From NCBI GenBank assembly GCA_963836915.1, contig CAWILH010000002.1, forward strand, positions 1,860,001-1,924,000: a DNA stretch of 64,000 nt. The letters are read 5' to 3'. The stretch is from Cryomorpha sp963836915 (GTDB taxonomy: Bacteria; Bacteroidota; Bacteroidia; Flavobacteriales_D; Cryomorphaceae). Positions 1 to 8,453 of the stretch are shown here, in pieces. A program made the position numbers and the translations under genes. The notes under the pieces were generated by a model, which ran no database searches, was not told the DNA's origin, and was given only the letters and a program-made list of their open reading frames with translations. The stretch's first letter is position 1; every line of letters begins with the position of its first letter.

Positions 1-2
1 TT

Positions 3-2126
3 CCAACAAAGGCATTGGTTAACCAGATTTATAACCAACTCAAAAGAGATTTGGGTAATATTGGATTAAGTGTGGAAAAAGCAAGTGGAGCCATTGAATT
101 GGATGGATTTGAGCAGCACTTGATAGAAGAAAACGGTAATCAAACCACTTTTGATGTTCTTGTAACCACCTATGAAAAAATGAACCTGCTTGTTCGTCAA
201 GGTCTTGGTACTACAGAACAAAGAGCCTTGGTTTTAGCAGTAGTGGACGAAGCGCACAACCTTGAAGAGAAACAAAGAGGTTTAAACCTTGAGTTTCTTT
301 TGTCAACAATTAAAAACGATTGTCAGGAAGCGAATTTCTTATTAATGACACCAGATATTTCCAATTCTGATGAAATCGTTAATTGGCTGGCTCCAGACAG
401 AGGGCAGGTTATCAATTTAGAATTGGATTGGTGGCAACCGAATGAGCGAGTTATTGGAGCAATTCAAATAGAGGGTCAAAAAAGAGAGTATGACTATGTA
501 TTGAGAACATTGCATACAGATAAAGGAACGTACGAAGTTGGGGGAGCTATTCCTTTGTTCCAAGGAACTACCGATGAAACAGCATCTCAGGCTAGAGCGT
601 CAAAAGTAAAAATTGCAAAGGCTGTTGGGGCTAATTGTTTAAATCCTGCATCACCAATAATTGTCTTGGCATCTGACCCGAATGAAACGTATAGCATTGC
701 TGAAACGCTGTTTGAGAAATCGGATGATAATTTTGGTTATGATGATGATGTTGATTTATTAATCAAATTAGTTCGAAGTGAGCTGGGAAATGATTTTCCC
801 TTAGCAAGATTTTTGAGCAGACGGATTGCAGTTCACAGTTCTGCCCTTCCAGATGAAATTCGTTTTTTAGTTGAAGATTTGATGTCAAGCGAAAAATTAC
901 AGGCATTAGTAGCAACTACAACAATAGCCCAGGGAATTAATTTTCCTGTTTCAGCTGTAATTATGGGTGCCTATAATTATCCATATGTTGGGCCAATGCC
1001 AGTTAGAGACTTCTGGAATTTAGCAGGAAGAGTTGGTCGTGCTGGGCAGGATAGTATGGGGTGGGTTGGCGTTTGTGTAAGAAATGATAGTGATCTAGTG
1101 AATGTAACCCGCTATGTTAATACGGTATCGGAAGATTTATTATCCCAATTGGTAAGTATTATTGATACGGCTTTAGAAAGACCTGATGTTGATTTTGAAA
1201 GATGGCTTTATTTCGATGAAAGATGGTCTTCATTGCTGCAGTTTATTTCACATCTAAGAAAACAGACAGAAGCCCAAGACTTGTTTATAGCACAGCTTGA
1301 ACAGAAACTTCAAGGAACCTTTGGTTATCGTCAGTTACCACCCGAGAAGAAAACATTTTTGAGAAATCAGATCAGAAGATATGCTGAAAGTATTTCTGTA
1401 ACAGATGCTGAAAGATCCGACAAAACAGGTTTCTCAACTGTTTCGGTTAATCAAATGATGTATAGGCTAAGAGGTGCAGGTCTTGTTAATAGCGATTGGA
1501 ATAAAAATCAGTTGTTTTCTGAGCAGAACCAAAGTATGCAAAAACTGGTAGGAATAATGCTAAATACCTATGAGATAAAAAAATCAATAGAAACACTAGG
1601 TACTAGTGAAAGACCTTTAGATCAGTCAAGCATTGCTAGATTGATAATTGATTGGGTTAATGGGCAATCTGTATCACGAATAGCAGAACGGTTTTACCCC
1701 AATGAAGATTTGAATAATGCGATTCGGAAAACTACACAAGCTTTATATAAAGTAGTAGCCCAGTCCGCCACTTGGGGTTTAGCAGCTTTGCAAAGTATGC
1801 CTACAAGTGGCGTTGATTGGGATAATCTGTCCGAGATTGATAAAAAAAGGATGGCAAATCTTCCTGCCTACCTGCATTATGGTGTCAATACAGATGAAGG
1901 TGTGTTAATGCGAAAGAATAATATTCCAAGAAGCATTGCCAATCGTTTAGGCCAGTTATACGATGCAGCAGTAAATGGCGAAATTTTCTCTCAGCCAACC
2001 GATTCAGTTAATAATTGGCTTAGAAATCAGGAACGAGAAACTTGGGAAAGTGTTAGACCTGCTGGTTCAAGATTAAGTGGTGAGGAATACAAGAGAGTGT
2101 GGGAGAAATTGAATGGGATAAATTAA
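3..2126 (+). CDS. SF2 DEAH-type helicase, 5'-truncated by the window edge
   Basis: ATP-dependent superfamily 2 helicase (Ski2/Lhr-like). The frame is open to the very first bases, and codons 3-26 already read a motif Ia (PTKALVNQ), so the TTG at 15 is not the real start; the Walker A domain lies upstream of the window. Visible motifs are TTYEK (Ib), VVDEAHNLEE (II, DEAH), TTTIAQGINFP (V) and LAGRVGRAGQ (VI), followed by about 340 residues of helical C-terminal region. It precedes an attC-like inverted repeat and a nest of transposons, and the island holds toxin-antitoxin and restriction remnants, so a phage-defence role (for example a HamB-like helicase) is possible. That is inference: no partner gene is visible. 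It could equally be a repair helicase. Confidence 0.85.
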   Translation, partial: PTKALVNQIYNQLKRDLGNIGLSVEKASGAIELDGFEQHLIEENGNQTTFDVLVTTYEKMNLLVRQGLGTTEQRALVLAVVDEAHNLEEKQRGLNLEFLLSTIKNDCQEANFLLMTPDISNSDEIVNWLAPDRGQVINLELDWWQPNERVIGAIQIEGQKREYDYVLRTLHTDKGTYEVGGAIPLFQGTTDETASQARASKVKIAKAVGANCLNPASPIIVLASDPNETYSIAETLFEKSDDNFGYDDDVDLLIKLVRSELGNDFPLARFLSRRIAVHSSALPDEIRFLVEDLMSSEKLQALVATTTIAQGINFPVSAVIMGAYNYPYVGPMPVRDFWNLAGRVGRAGQDSMGWVGVCVRNDSDLVNVTRYVNTVSEDLLSQLVSIIDTALERPDVDFERWLYFDERWSSLLQFISHLRKQTEAQDLFIAQLEQKLQGTFGYRQLPPEKKTFLRNQIRRYAESISVTDAERSDKTGFSTVSVNQMMYRLRGAGLVNSDWNKNQLFSEQNQSMQKLVGIMLNTYEIKKSIETLGTSERPLDQSSIARLIIDWVNGQSVSRIAERFYPNEDLNNAIRKTTQALYKVVAQSATWGLAALQSMPTSGVDWDNLSEIDKKRMANLPAYLHYGVNTDEGVLMRKNNIPRSIANRLGQLYDAAVNGEIFSQPTDSVNNWLRNQERETWESVRPAGSRLSGEEYKRVWEKLNGIN

Positions 2127-2136
2127 AAGCACGATT

Positions 2137-2270
2137 GCACAACATCACCTACACTCAAGCAGGGGTTTCGTGCTTCGTAGGACAGTTAGGTAGTAAAATT
2201 AAAGTTCAGTTCTTCGTAGGAGGTTCAGTGGTTAAAATCCCTGCCTGCGTATAGCTGAAAAACGTTGTGC
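2137..2270 (+). repeat. attC-like long imperfect inverted repeat
   Basis: Ten bases after the helicase stop, GCACAAC (2137-2143) pairs perfectly with GTTGTGC (2264-2270). Inside these, CTACACTCAAGCAGGG (from 2149) pairs at about 13 of 16 positions with the 3' side containing CCCTGCCTGCGTATAG. A 134-base hairpin with 7-base terminal arms (R''/R'-like), a short spacer and an imperfect inner stem resembles integron attC sites, although GTTGTGC departs by one base from the GTTRRRY consensus. A second inverted repeat (ATTAAAGTTCAGTT at 2198-2211 against 2289-2302) overlaps it. The rest of 2127-2403 shows no gene. It could instead be a terminator or an unrelated structured repeat. Confidence 0.4.
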
Positions 2271-2941
2271 TTCATGGAAAAAAGCGAAAACTGAACTTTA
2301 ATGTTAATCGAATTGATATAACACACAACCAAACTGACAGACTAAATAATCTGAATGCCCTCGCTCCGCATTTTTTAAAATTTCTCTGCCAACCCACATT
2401 TGCTGTCCCGTACTGAAATAAGTTGACCATTTTTCACCCTAAACCGGATAGAAAAATGGCAAGTAAAAAGTCGATTGGAGTAAGATCCAACCCAAGAAGA
2501 AATCGCGTTTTCAGTGATAGCTTTAAGCTCAAGAAGGTTAGAGAGTTGGAGCTAAATCAAACCAGGGTTTGCGATATTTGTAGAGAATACGACGTAAGCT
2601 CTACAGCAGTCTACAACTGGGTTGATAAATTCTCCGTTCTTAAGACGCAAGGAGTGCGACAAATAGTTGAGCCAATGAGTGATACCGCCAAATTAAAAGC
2701 CCTAAGAGAGCAAATTGGATATACTGGACTAAGCTGACCCCTCTAAAGCTCAACTTATGGGCATCTGTCATTCTGGCGGATACTGACCCCCCTCTTTTAA
2801 AACGAAAAGAGCTCGTTAAACAAACTATTCCGGAGTGAGCTGACCCCCTTCGGGTTTTTATTCTGGAGCATTTTGACCCCTCTGGCTCTTCTTGTTTTTG
2901 GTTTTGGTTCATTTGATGGAACCCCCATCAGAAGATAAATA

Positions 2942-4486
2942 ATGGCTGGAAAACCAAAAGAAATGAGTCAAGTAAAACAAATTCTACGCATGCACAATCA
3001 AGGCAAGGGAATAAAAACCATTGCCAAGGCCTTGTCAATTAGCAAAAATACCGTTAAAGATTACGTTCGTAAAGCAAAAGCGGGTGACCTTCCAGTAGAA
3101 GCCTTATTGGCTTTGGAAGAGCCTATTTTGGAAGGGAAACTTCTAGCAGGAAACCCAGCATATAAAGATGAGCGGTATGAGCAACTCAAACCCCGGTTGA
3201 CTTACTATAGCAAAGAACTCAATAAAGTCGGAGTTACCCGTATGGTGCTCTGGGAGGAGTACACAGAAGGAAATCTGCATCCTTACAGTTATGCTCAGTT
3301 CTGTTACCACATCCAGCAATACCAGCGCAGTGGCAAACCCTCTATGGTATTAGATCATAAAGCAGGCGATAAGCTTTATATAGATTATGCCGGTAAACTT
3401 TTATCTTATACCGATAAAAATACTGGCGAAACAATCAAGGTACAGGTATTTGTAGCTTGCCTGCCGTATTCTGATTATTGCTTTGCCATGGCAGTGCCCA
3501 GTCAAAAATTAGATGATTTTATTTATGCACTAGGCTGTTGCTTAAAAAAGCTTGGTGGTGTGCCCCAAACTCTGGTGCCAGACAACTTAAAATCGGCAGT
3601 TATAAAAGCAGATGCCTATGAACCTACTATCAACAAAGCCCTGGAAGATTTTGCCAACCATTATGGCACATCAGTAACGCCGGCACGACCCAGAAAACCA
3701 CAAGACAAATCTCTCGTAGAGAACCAAGTAAAGCTTCTATACAGCCGTGTATATGCCAAACTGCGCAACTGTACTTTCTTTGATCTCCCTTCTTTGAACC
3801 AGGCCATTGCCGAAAAGGTTAAAAACCACAACCAGACCCGTATGCAGCAAAAAAGCTGCTGCAGGGAAGAGAAGTTTATGGCCGATGAGAAACACACCCT
3901 CCAACCTTTGCCCGCAGAGACCTTTGAGCTTAAATACTATAGAGAGCATAAAGTAGCCAAGAACAACCACATCTATCTAGGACAGGACAAGCACTATTAC
4001 AGCGTGCCTTTTACCTGCATAGGCATGAAAGTAAAGGTGGTTTATACCCGCTCCCTGATAAAAATATACCACAAAGACAATGGTATTGCCACGCATCTCA
4101 GAAGTTTTAAGAAAGGCGGTTATACCACAAAGAAAGAACACTTGTGCTCCCACCACCGGTATTATAAAGAACGCAGCCCTGCGTATTATCTGCAACGCGG
4201 GCACAGCCGTTCCGATGTGGTTTACCGGTACATAGATGCTTTGTTCAAGCAGGATAAATATCCCGAACAGCTTTATAAAACCTGTGAAGGTGTATTGAAC
4301 TTGGCCCGGAAAACCGACCGACATATTTTTGATAAAGCCTGTACCATAGCCATGGATTATCAAAACTGCTCCTACAGGTTCTTAAAACAGATACTGGAGA
4401 ACCGAATGACCGAAAATCAAGAAGAATCATTGCCCAAACCCCTGCCCACCCACGGCAATATCCGTGGGGCAGACACCTATAAATAA
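2942..4486 (+). CDS. istA: IS21-family transposase IstA
   Basis: This is the DDE transposase of the IS21-type element, 514 residues. An N-terminal helix-turn-helix reads GIKTIAKALSISKNTVKDYV (about residues 20-40). The catalytic core shows LYIDYAG (first Asp), VPDNLKSAV (second Asp) and DKSLVENQVKLLY (Glu), in the order expected for the rve/DDE fold. It starts 226 bp inside the left end, after the row of terminal repeats, and is followed 24 bp later by istB, so the two are probably cotranscribed. No frame break is visible and the length fits the family, so activity is plausible. Confidence 0.95.
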   Translation: MAGKPKEMSQVKQILRMHNQGKGIKTIAKALSISKNTVKDYVRKAKAGDLPVEALLALEEPILEGKLLAGNPAYKDERYEQLKPRLTYYSKELNKVGVTRMVLWEEYTEGNLHPYSYAQFCYHIQQYQRSGKPSMVLDHKAGDKLYIDYAGKLLSYTDKNTGETIKVQVFVACLPYSDYCFAMAVPSQKLDDFIYALGCCLKKLGGVPQTLVPDNLKSAVIKADAYEPTINKALEDFANHYGTSVTPARPRKPQDKSLVENQVKLLYSRVYAKLRNCTFFDLPSLNQAIAEKVKNHNQTRMQQKSCCREEKFMADEKHTLQPLPAETFELKYYREHKVAKNNHIYLGQDKHYYSVPFTCIGMKVKVVYTRSLIKIYHKDNGIATHLRSFKKGGYTTKKEHLCSHHRYYKERSPAYYLQRGHSRSDVVYRYIDALFKQDKYPEQLYKTCEGVLNLARKTDRHIFDKACTIAMDYQNCSYRFLKQILENRMTENQEESLPKPLPTHGNIRGADTYK

Positions 4487-4510
4487 GTAACCCTTAAAAT
4501 CAATAACTAC

Positions 4511-5230
4511 ATGAACACGATTGAAAATCAATTATCACAACTACGATTACAGGGAATGCACACCAGCTGGAAAGCTATGGTAGAAACCAGGCAGCACCAT
4601 GAGCTGTCTTTTAACGAAGGCCTGGAAGTCCTACTACAAGCCGAAGCAGAAGAGCGCACCTACAGGCGTTTTGAGCGCCTTAAAAAAGGTGCACAGTTTA
4701 GATATCAGGCTACTGTAGAAGAGCTGAACTTTACAGCAACAAGAGGAGTCAATAAAAGTCAAATTACCGAGCTTACTACTGGATCGTATCTTGAAAAAGG
4801 AGAATCAGTACTTATTACCGGTGCCACAGGCTGCGGAAAAAGCTTCCTTGCTTCGGCATTGGGGCATCACGCATGTAGTCAAGGAAATAAGGTGCTATAC
4901 TTCAATACCTTAAAGTTATTAATGAAGACCAAGATGAGCCGTATAGACGGGAGCTTTTTAAAGTTCTTTGATAAGGTGGCCAAGGCCAAATTGCTGATAC
5001 TGGACGATTTTGGACTTGCTCACTTAGATGAAAAGCAACAGATGGATCTCATGGAAATTATTGAAGACAGACACGGAAAATCATCTACAATTATAGCGAG
5101 TCAATTACCTGTAGGAAGCTGGTATGAAATTATAGGTGAGGCCACCATCGCCGATGCTATTTTAGATCGACTGGTTCACACTGCACACAGAATAGAACTG
5201 AAGGGAGAAAGTCTTAGAAAAAAACTGTAA
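4511..5230 (+). CDS. istB: IS21-family helper ATPase IstB
   Basis: This 239-residue AAA+ (DnaC-like) ATPase helps IstA choose and remodel target DNA. Walker A is GATGCGKS (about residues 104-111) and Walker B is LLILDDFGL (about 157-165), followed by the sensor region SQLPVGSWYEIIGE and the conserved tail DAILDRLVHTAHRIELKGESLRK. Its stop lies 38 bp before the right-end repeats. It is diverged from the broken istB at 8955-9706, so the two came from different IS21-type elements. Confidence 0.95.
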   Translation: MNTIENQLSQLRLQGMHTSWKAMVETRQHHELSFNEGLEVLLQAEAEERTYRRFERLKKGAQFRYQATVEELNFTATRGVNKSQITELTTGSYLEKGESVLITGATGCGKSFLASALGHHACSQGNKVLYFNTLKLLMKTKMSRIDGSFLKFFDKVAKAKLLILDDFGLAHLDEKQQMDLMEIIEDRHGKSSTIIASQLPVGSWYEIIGEATIADAILDRLVHTAHRIELKGESLRKKL

Positions 5231-5486
5231 CATTGTCAGGAAATTATCTTTTCGACCAATATCTTTGAGGGGGGTCAGTATGACCGGAATGGGGGGTCAG
5301 CATCACCGGAATATCCAAGCAAATCGCTGAGCTACAGAAACTGCTGGGACAAAAGCAGGTAGAGATTGAATTTAAGGACAAACTCATTGAGGTTGCGGAA
5401 GAAATGTATGGGGTAGACATAAAAAAAAAGCTTGGCTCCACACAGTCATCTGGTTCAGGGAAAACAAAGACAAACACAGACTAAAA

Positions 5487-6365
5487 ATGCGTTTGATCTA
5501 TCAATTTGCTAAAACAAGCAGGCAAAATATTCATCAGAGGTATCAGCGATTGCTGAACAAAACCGATGAGTGGTGCCAGATTGAATACCTGCTGCACGAA
5601 CTCCGCGATGATCACCCAAAAATGGGTGCTGTGAAAATGCATTCCATGCTCTTACCCGATTACATCGGACGCGATCGATTCCTCGCACTCTACCGCGATA
5701 TGGGCTTCTGTATTAAAAGGAAACGGAATTTTAAGAGAACTACCGACAGCAATGCGGTGATACGATTTCCCAACTTAGTTGACTCTATCAAGTTGACACG
5801 TGTCAACCAAGTTTGGGTGAGCGATATCACCTATTATCAGCTTGGAAAACGATACTACTACATGACCTTTATTCTCGATCTTTTCAGCAGGCTTATTGTC
5901 GGTTATAATCTGAGCAAAAGGCTCTTAACTACCCATACAACAATACCCGCTTTTAAGATGGCCTGGAAGGATTACAACCAGGATCAACAACTCATCTTTC
6001 ACTCTGATGGGGGTGGACAATACTATAGCAAGAAGTTTTTACAGATAACCAAGGGGCGGATTATCAACAGTATGGCTGAATCTGTATACGAGAACGCACA
6101 CGCCGAACGCATAAATGGCATCATTAAAAACGAATACTTAAAACCTTGGAATCCCCAGGATTTTAGCCAGTTGTGGACAAAACTCAAACAAGCCGTTCAC
6201 AACTACAACCATCTTAGACCACATAGGAGCCTGAAGCTCAGAACCCCGGCTGATGTACACTTCGGTTATCAACAAAAACCCGGGTTACTAACAAAGAAAA
6301 AAGAAGCAAAAAAGAAAGAGTTACATTTAATAACACATAGTGAGAAAATGGTCAACCGTATTTAG
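5487..6365 (+). CDS. IS3-family transposase OrfB, copy 1
   Basis: This is the integrase-like half of the IS3 transposase, 292 residues. The DDE triad is visible in WVSDITYYQLG, FHSDGGGQYYS and the Glu of AERINGIIKNEY, with a C-terminal RPHRSLKLRTPADVHFGYQ region. The ATG at 5487 follows the orfA stop by two bases, and the frame is open upstream to the A9G run, so in intact copies it is expected to be made as an OrfAB fusion. Here orfA is interrupted, so only free OrfB can be made. It differs from the other copies at a few residues (for example NAVIRF instead of NGVIRF). Confidence 0.95.
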   Translation: MRLIYQFAKTSRQNIHQRYQRLLNKTDEWCQIEYLLHELRDDHPKMGAVKMHSMLLPDYIGRDRFLALYRDMGFCIKRKRNFKRTTDSNAVIRFPNLVDSIKLTRVNQVWVSDITYYQLGKRYYYMTFILDLFSRLIVGYNLSKRLLTTHTTIPAFKMAWKDYNQDQQLIFHSDGGGQYYSKKFLQITKGRIINSMAESVYENAHAERINGIIKNEYLKPWNPQDFSQLWTKLKQAVHNYNHLRPHRSLKLRTPADVHFGYQQKPGLLTKKKEAKKKELHLITHSEKMVNRI

Positions 6366-6390
6366 TATTGGGACAGCAAAGCCACACAAG

Positions 6391-6420
6391 CCAACCCACA
6401 ACCCACAACCCACAACCCAA
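6391..6420 (+). repeat. Heptamer tandem repeat (CAACCCA) beside IS3 copy 1
   Basis: Four units of the seven-base word CAACCCA/CACAACC lie 16 bp past the right end of IS3 copy 1, and one more unit (CCAACCCACA) lies on the other side just left of the element. The tract was therefore probably a single one before insertion. The frame through 6368-6568 is open only because of this low-complexity tract and the operator repeats; I do not call it a gene. Confidence 0.8.
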
Positions 6421-6464
6421 GCTTTACAAAAGAGCCAAATCGCCTTCGCTCTACAATAATTATG

Positions 6465-6565
6465 TTTTATATCACAATAGTCAGGTTAAAGCTGACCTTA
6501 ATGCTACAAATGATAAACACAAAAACTATTTTTTGTATCATTGTAGTCAGGTTAAAGCTGACTTA
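6465..6565 (+). promoter_or_regulatory. Duplicated palindromic operators in the abiE promoter region
   Basis: GTCAGGTTAAAGCTGAC occurs twice in identical form, at 6480-6496 and 6546-6562 (66 bp apart, direct orientation). Each is an inverted repeat GTCAG-N7-CTGAC and lies in a larger imperfect direct repeat of about 35 bp (6465-6499 and 6531-6565, both opening TTTT.TATCA). The second ends 9 bp before the abiEi ATG. AbiEi antitoxins are known autorepressors that bind inverted repeats in their own promoter, so these are the expected operators. Binding is inferred. Confidence 0.75.
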
Positions 6566-6571
6566 TAAACT

Positions 6572-7393
6572 ATGAAACATAAGTTCATATCTACACAATC
6601 AAACGAGATTCTGACTTTCTTCAATCAAATGAATAAGGATTGCTTTGATTATTCTGAGGCTATCACAGCTTTGCCTAATTCCAATGAGAGTGCTTTAAAA
6701 GAACTTCTTAGCGACATGGTAAAAAGAGGCCTTCTGATGCGCTTAAAAAAAGGATTGTACTACATCATACCTTATGAGCAAGAAGCGGAAACTTTTATGC
6801 CTGACTGGCATTTAATCGCAGAGCATTTAACAAAAAGAACTAAGCATTACATCGGCTACTACTCTGCTTTACAAATACATAACCTAATAACTCAACCATC
6901 ACTAAAGGAACAAATCGTAGTTGCAAAGCAGATGCGACCATCAACTTTAAAGATTAAGAAAACATCTTTTCAATTCATTTACCATAACGAGAAACATTTT
7001 TTTGGTTCTAAGAAAATATGGATTGATAGTTTCAATAAAGTTGAGTGCTCTGATCTTGAAAAGACATTTGTCGATTGTCTATTTAAACCTGATTATGCAG
7101 GAGGTATTGTTGAAGTCGCAAGAGCAATATATACGTCCAAGGACAAAATAAAATTCGAAAGGCTCCTTGAATATACTCAGCGTTTTAAATCACAGGCAGT
7201 GATTAAACGGTTGGGATTCCTTCTTGAAACTCTCGAAATAGAATCGGGTATCACCAAGAAGTTACAGAAAGCGAAAACAGCTTCTTATGTTCTGTTAGAT
7301 ACTGAACTACCAAAATCAGGCAAGATGATTAGCCGATGGAGCATCCAACAGAATTTAGAAACAGAAACCATTAAATCGGCCATCTACACATGA
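6572..7393 (+). CDS. abiEi: AbiEi-family antitoxin of a type IV toxin-antitoxin system
   Basis: A 273-residue AbiEi-like protein. The N-terminal winged helix-turn-helix (about residues 8-75) includes YSEAITALP, LLSDMVKRGLLMRLKKGLYYI, the usual DNA-binding wing of this family; the rest is the C-terminal antitoxin domain (HYIGYYSALQIHNL, DLEKTFVDCLFKPDYAGG). AbiEi represses its own operon and neutralises AbiEii without stable binding to it. Its stop overlaps the abiEii start by 4 bp (ATGA). Two palindromes just upstream are likely operators. It is full length, so the pair is probably functional. Confidence 0.92.
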   Translation: MKHKFISTQSNEILTFFNQMNKDCFDYSEAITALPNSNESALKELLSDMVKRGLLMRLKKGLYYIIPYEQEAETFMPDWHLIAEHLTKRTKHYIGYYSALQIHNLITQPSLKEQIVVAKQMRPSTLKIKKTSFQFIYHNEKHFFGSKKIWIDSFNKVECSDLEKTFVDCLFKPDYAGGIVEVARAIYTSKDKIKFERLLEYTQRFKSQAVIKRLGFLLETLEIESGITKKLQKAKTASYVLLDTELPKSGKMISRWSIQQNLETETIKSAIYT

Positions 7394-8196
7394 TTAAGCC
7401 GGGAGAAATACAAAACAAAGCACGAGAAGTTGGAGTGCGAGATCAGCAGATTGAGAAAGACTATATCCTTTCTTGGATACTGCAAGGAATTGCTCAACAT
7501 GAGGAGCTTTCAAGAACCATAACTTTTAAAGGTGGTACAGTATTGAAGAAAGTCTACTTTGATGATTATAGATTTTCGGAGGACCTTGATTTCACTTTGC
7601 TCAATAATGATATTTCGAATGAACAAATCTTTGAATGGTTCTCCGAAGTATTTGAATACATAAGAGATGAAGCCAATATACCTCTTGAGATCATAGACAA
7701 TAACAAACATGAAGATGGTGGCATCAACTTCTACATCAGTTATGTCGGTCCACTTGGAGGGATAGGTGCTAACAAACGGGTTAAAGTTGATGTTTCAAGA
7801 AGCGAGCAATTTCAATTTAAACCTGTAATGCAGAACACCTTTCTAGGTTACTCAGATCAGGAAGATCATCAATTGCTCTGTTACCCACTTGAAGAAGTCT
7901 TAGTCGAAAAATTGCGTTCAGTAATACAGCGTATGGAAGCACGAGATTTCTATGACATCTGGTACTTATCGGAAATCTATGAAATGGATGTTGCTTTTTA
8001 CTCCATAGAATTCAGAGCAAAATGTGAAAGCAGAGAAATTGACCCGACAGATTTTCATAATAAACTTGCACAACGATTACCACAATATAAAGGTCGATGG
8101 CAAGCGTCCATGGCAGATCAAATACAAGATTTACCGGAATTTGACCAAGTAGAAAGAGAAGTTATGCGACACCTAAAGAAACTGGAACTAGCATGA
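7390..8196 (+). CDS. abiEii: AbiEii-family nucleotidyltransferase toxin
   Basis: A 268-residue toxin of the DUF1814 nucleotidyltransferase superfamily. The four family motifs are visible: GGTVLKK (residues 48-54), SEDLDF (63-68), KVDVSR (about 128-133) and EKLRSVIQRMEARDFYDIWYL (about 171-191). Family members bind GTP or other NTPs and cause abortive infection or growth arrest; related MenT toxins modify tRNA. Which substrate applies here is unknown. Its start overlaps abiEi by 4 bp, and its stop overlaps by 4 bp the ATG of a broken restriction-modification gene, so the original operon was longer than a TA pair. Confidence 0.92.
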   Translation: MIKPGEIQNKAREVGVRDQQIEKDYILSWILQGIAQHEELSRTITFKGGTVLKKVYFDDYRFSEDLDFTLLNNDISNEQIFEWFSEVFEYIRDEANIPLEIIDNNKHEDGGINFYISYVGPLGGIGANKRVKVDVSRSEQFQFKPVMQNTFLGYSDQEDHQLLCYPLEEVLVEKLRSVIQRMEARDFYDIWYLSEIYEMDVAFYSIEFRAKCESREIDPTDFHNKLAQRLPQYKGRWQASMADQIQDLPEFDQVEREVMRHLKKLELA

Positions 8197-8453
8197 ACAT
8201 CGCTCAAATAGAAAAGAACTTGCAACAGCTGATGAACGCCTTCAATAAGGAAAGTTTCATCTATGAATTGCTTTTAGCTTATGGATCGCCTAAGGCTTCC
8301 ATCACCTGTTTGCAAAAAGGGAACTTGAATCTTTCAAAAAATAAAGGTGAAATCCTCTAGAAAAAGAAACTCTTTTTCAAAGAGGAATACAAAAAAGACC
8401 TACCTATCGCCGTCTCACAAATAGCAAAGAACATCAAGCACAATGAACGCTTT
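8193..8453 (+). pseudogene. 5' remnant of a type IIG (Eco57I-like) restriction-methyltransferase gene
   Basis: The ATG at 8193 overlaps the abiEii stop. The frame reads MNIAQIEKNL, ESFIYELLLAYGSPKASI, LQKGNLNLSKNKGEIL, then a TAG at 8358-8360 where the family has Trp, then KKKLFFKEEY and up to KHNERF. This matches, from memory, the N-terminus of the large class I SAM-dependent DNA methyltransferase/restriction proteins common in Bacteroidota. Homology stops at about 8453, where an IS5-type fragment begins on the other strand. Only about 87 of an expected thousand or so residues remain, so the gene is dead. Confidence 0.7.

Larger units (their letters stand above)
2716..5317 (+). mobile_element. 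IS21-family insertion sequence, complete, with 7-bp target duplication
   Basis: The element is 2602 bp with ends TGGATAT...ATATCCA, flanked by AGCAAAT at 2709-2715 and 5318-5324; because adjacent bases repeat, the end points could move by one or two bases. The left end carries four related copies of a subterminal repeat (about 2721-2741, 2770-2790, 2827-2848 and 2860-2880; consensus ATTCTGGA-N5-TGACCCC), and the right end two inverted copies (5269-5290, 5291-5314). Multiple terminal transposase-binding repeats are typical of IS21. It carries istA and istB and looks intact. Confidence 0.95.
2423..5484 (+). pseudogene. IS3 orfA, split by the IS21-family insertion
   Basis: The 5' part (2423-2715; likely start ATG 2456, reading MASKKSIGV) encodes the helix-turn-helix N-terminus with the VCDICREYDVSSTAVYNW recognition region. 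The 3' part resumes at 5318 after the inserted element and runs to TAA 5482-5484, encoding the leucine-zipper-like AELQKLLGQKQVEIEF stretch. Intact copies encode about 139 residues. The A9G slippery run for the -1 frameshift into orfB is present at 5421-5430. The two halves cannot make OrfA or the OrfAB transposase unless the insert is removed. Confidence 0.9.
2404..6375 (+). mobile_element. IS3-family element, copy 1, interrupted by an IS21-family element
   Basis: Terminal inverted repeats TGTCCC...GGGACA, extending through GTTGACCATTTT, bound this copy. Removing the inserted IS21 element and one target duplication leaves 1363 bp, exactly the length of the two intact copies at 31.6 and 39.5 kb. 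OrfA is cut in two, orfB is intact. The flanks (CCAACCCACATTTGC on the left, a CAACCCA heptamer tract on the right) give no clear target duplication. This copy is in plus orientation, the others in minus. Confidence 0.93.

Noticed and set aside
2404..2410. Target duplication for the IS3 copies
   Set aside because: Flanks TTTGC/GCAAA, GTTATT/TATTGG and TTATTG/GTTAGT do not give a consistent 3- or 4-bp direct repeat; the repetitive targets make it unreadable.
6368..6568. 66-codon plus-strand frame
   Set aside because: Made of the CAACCCA heptamer tract and the two operator repeats; it would cover the abiE promoter.
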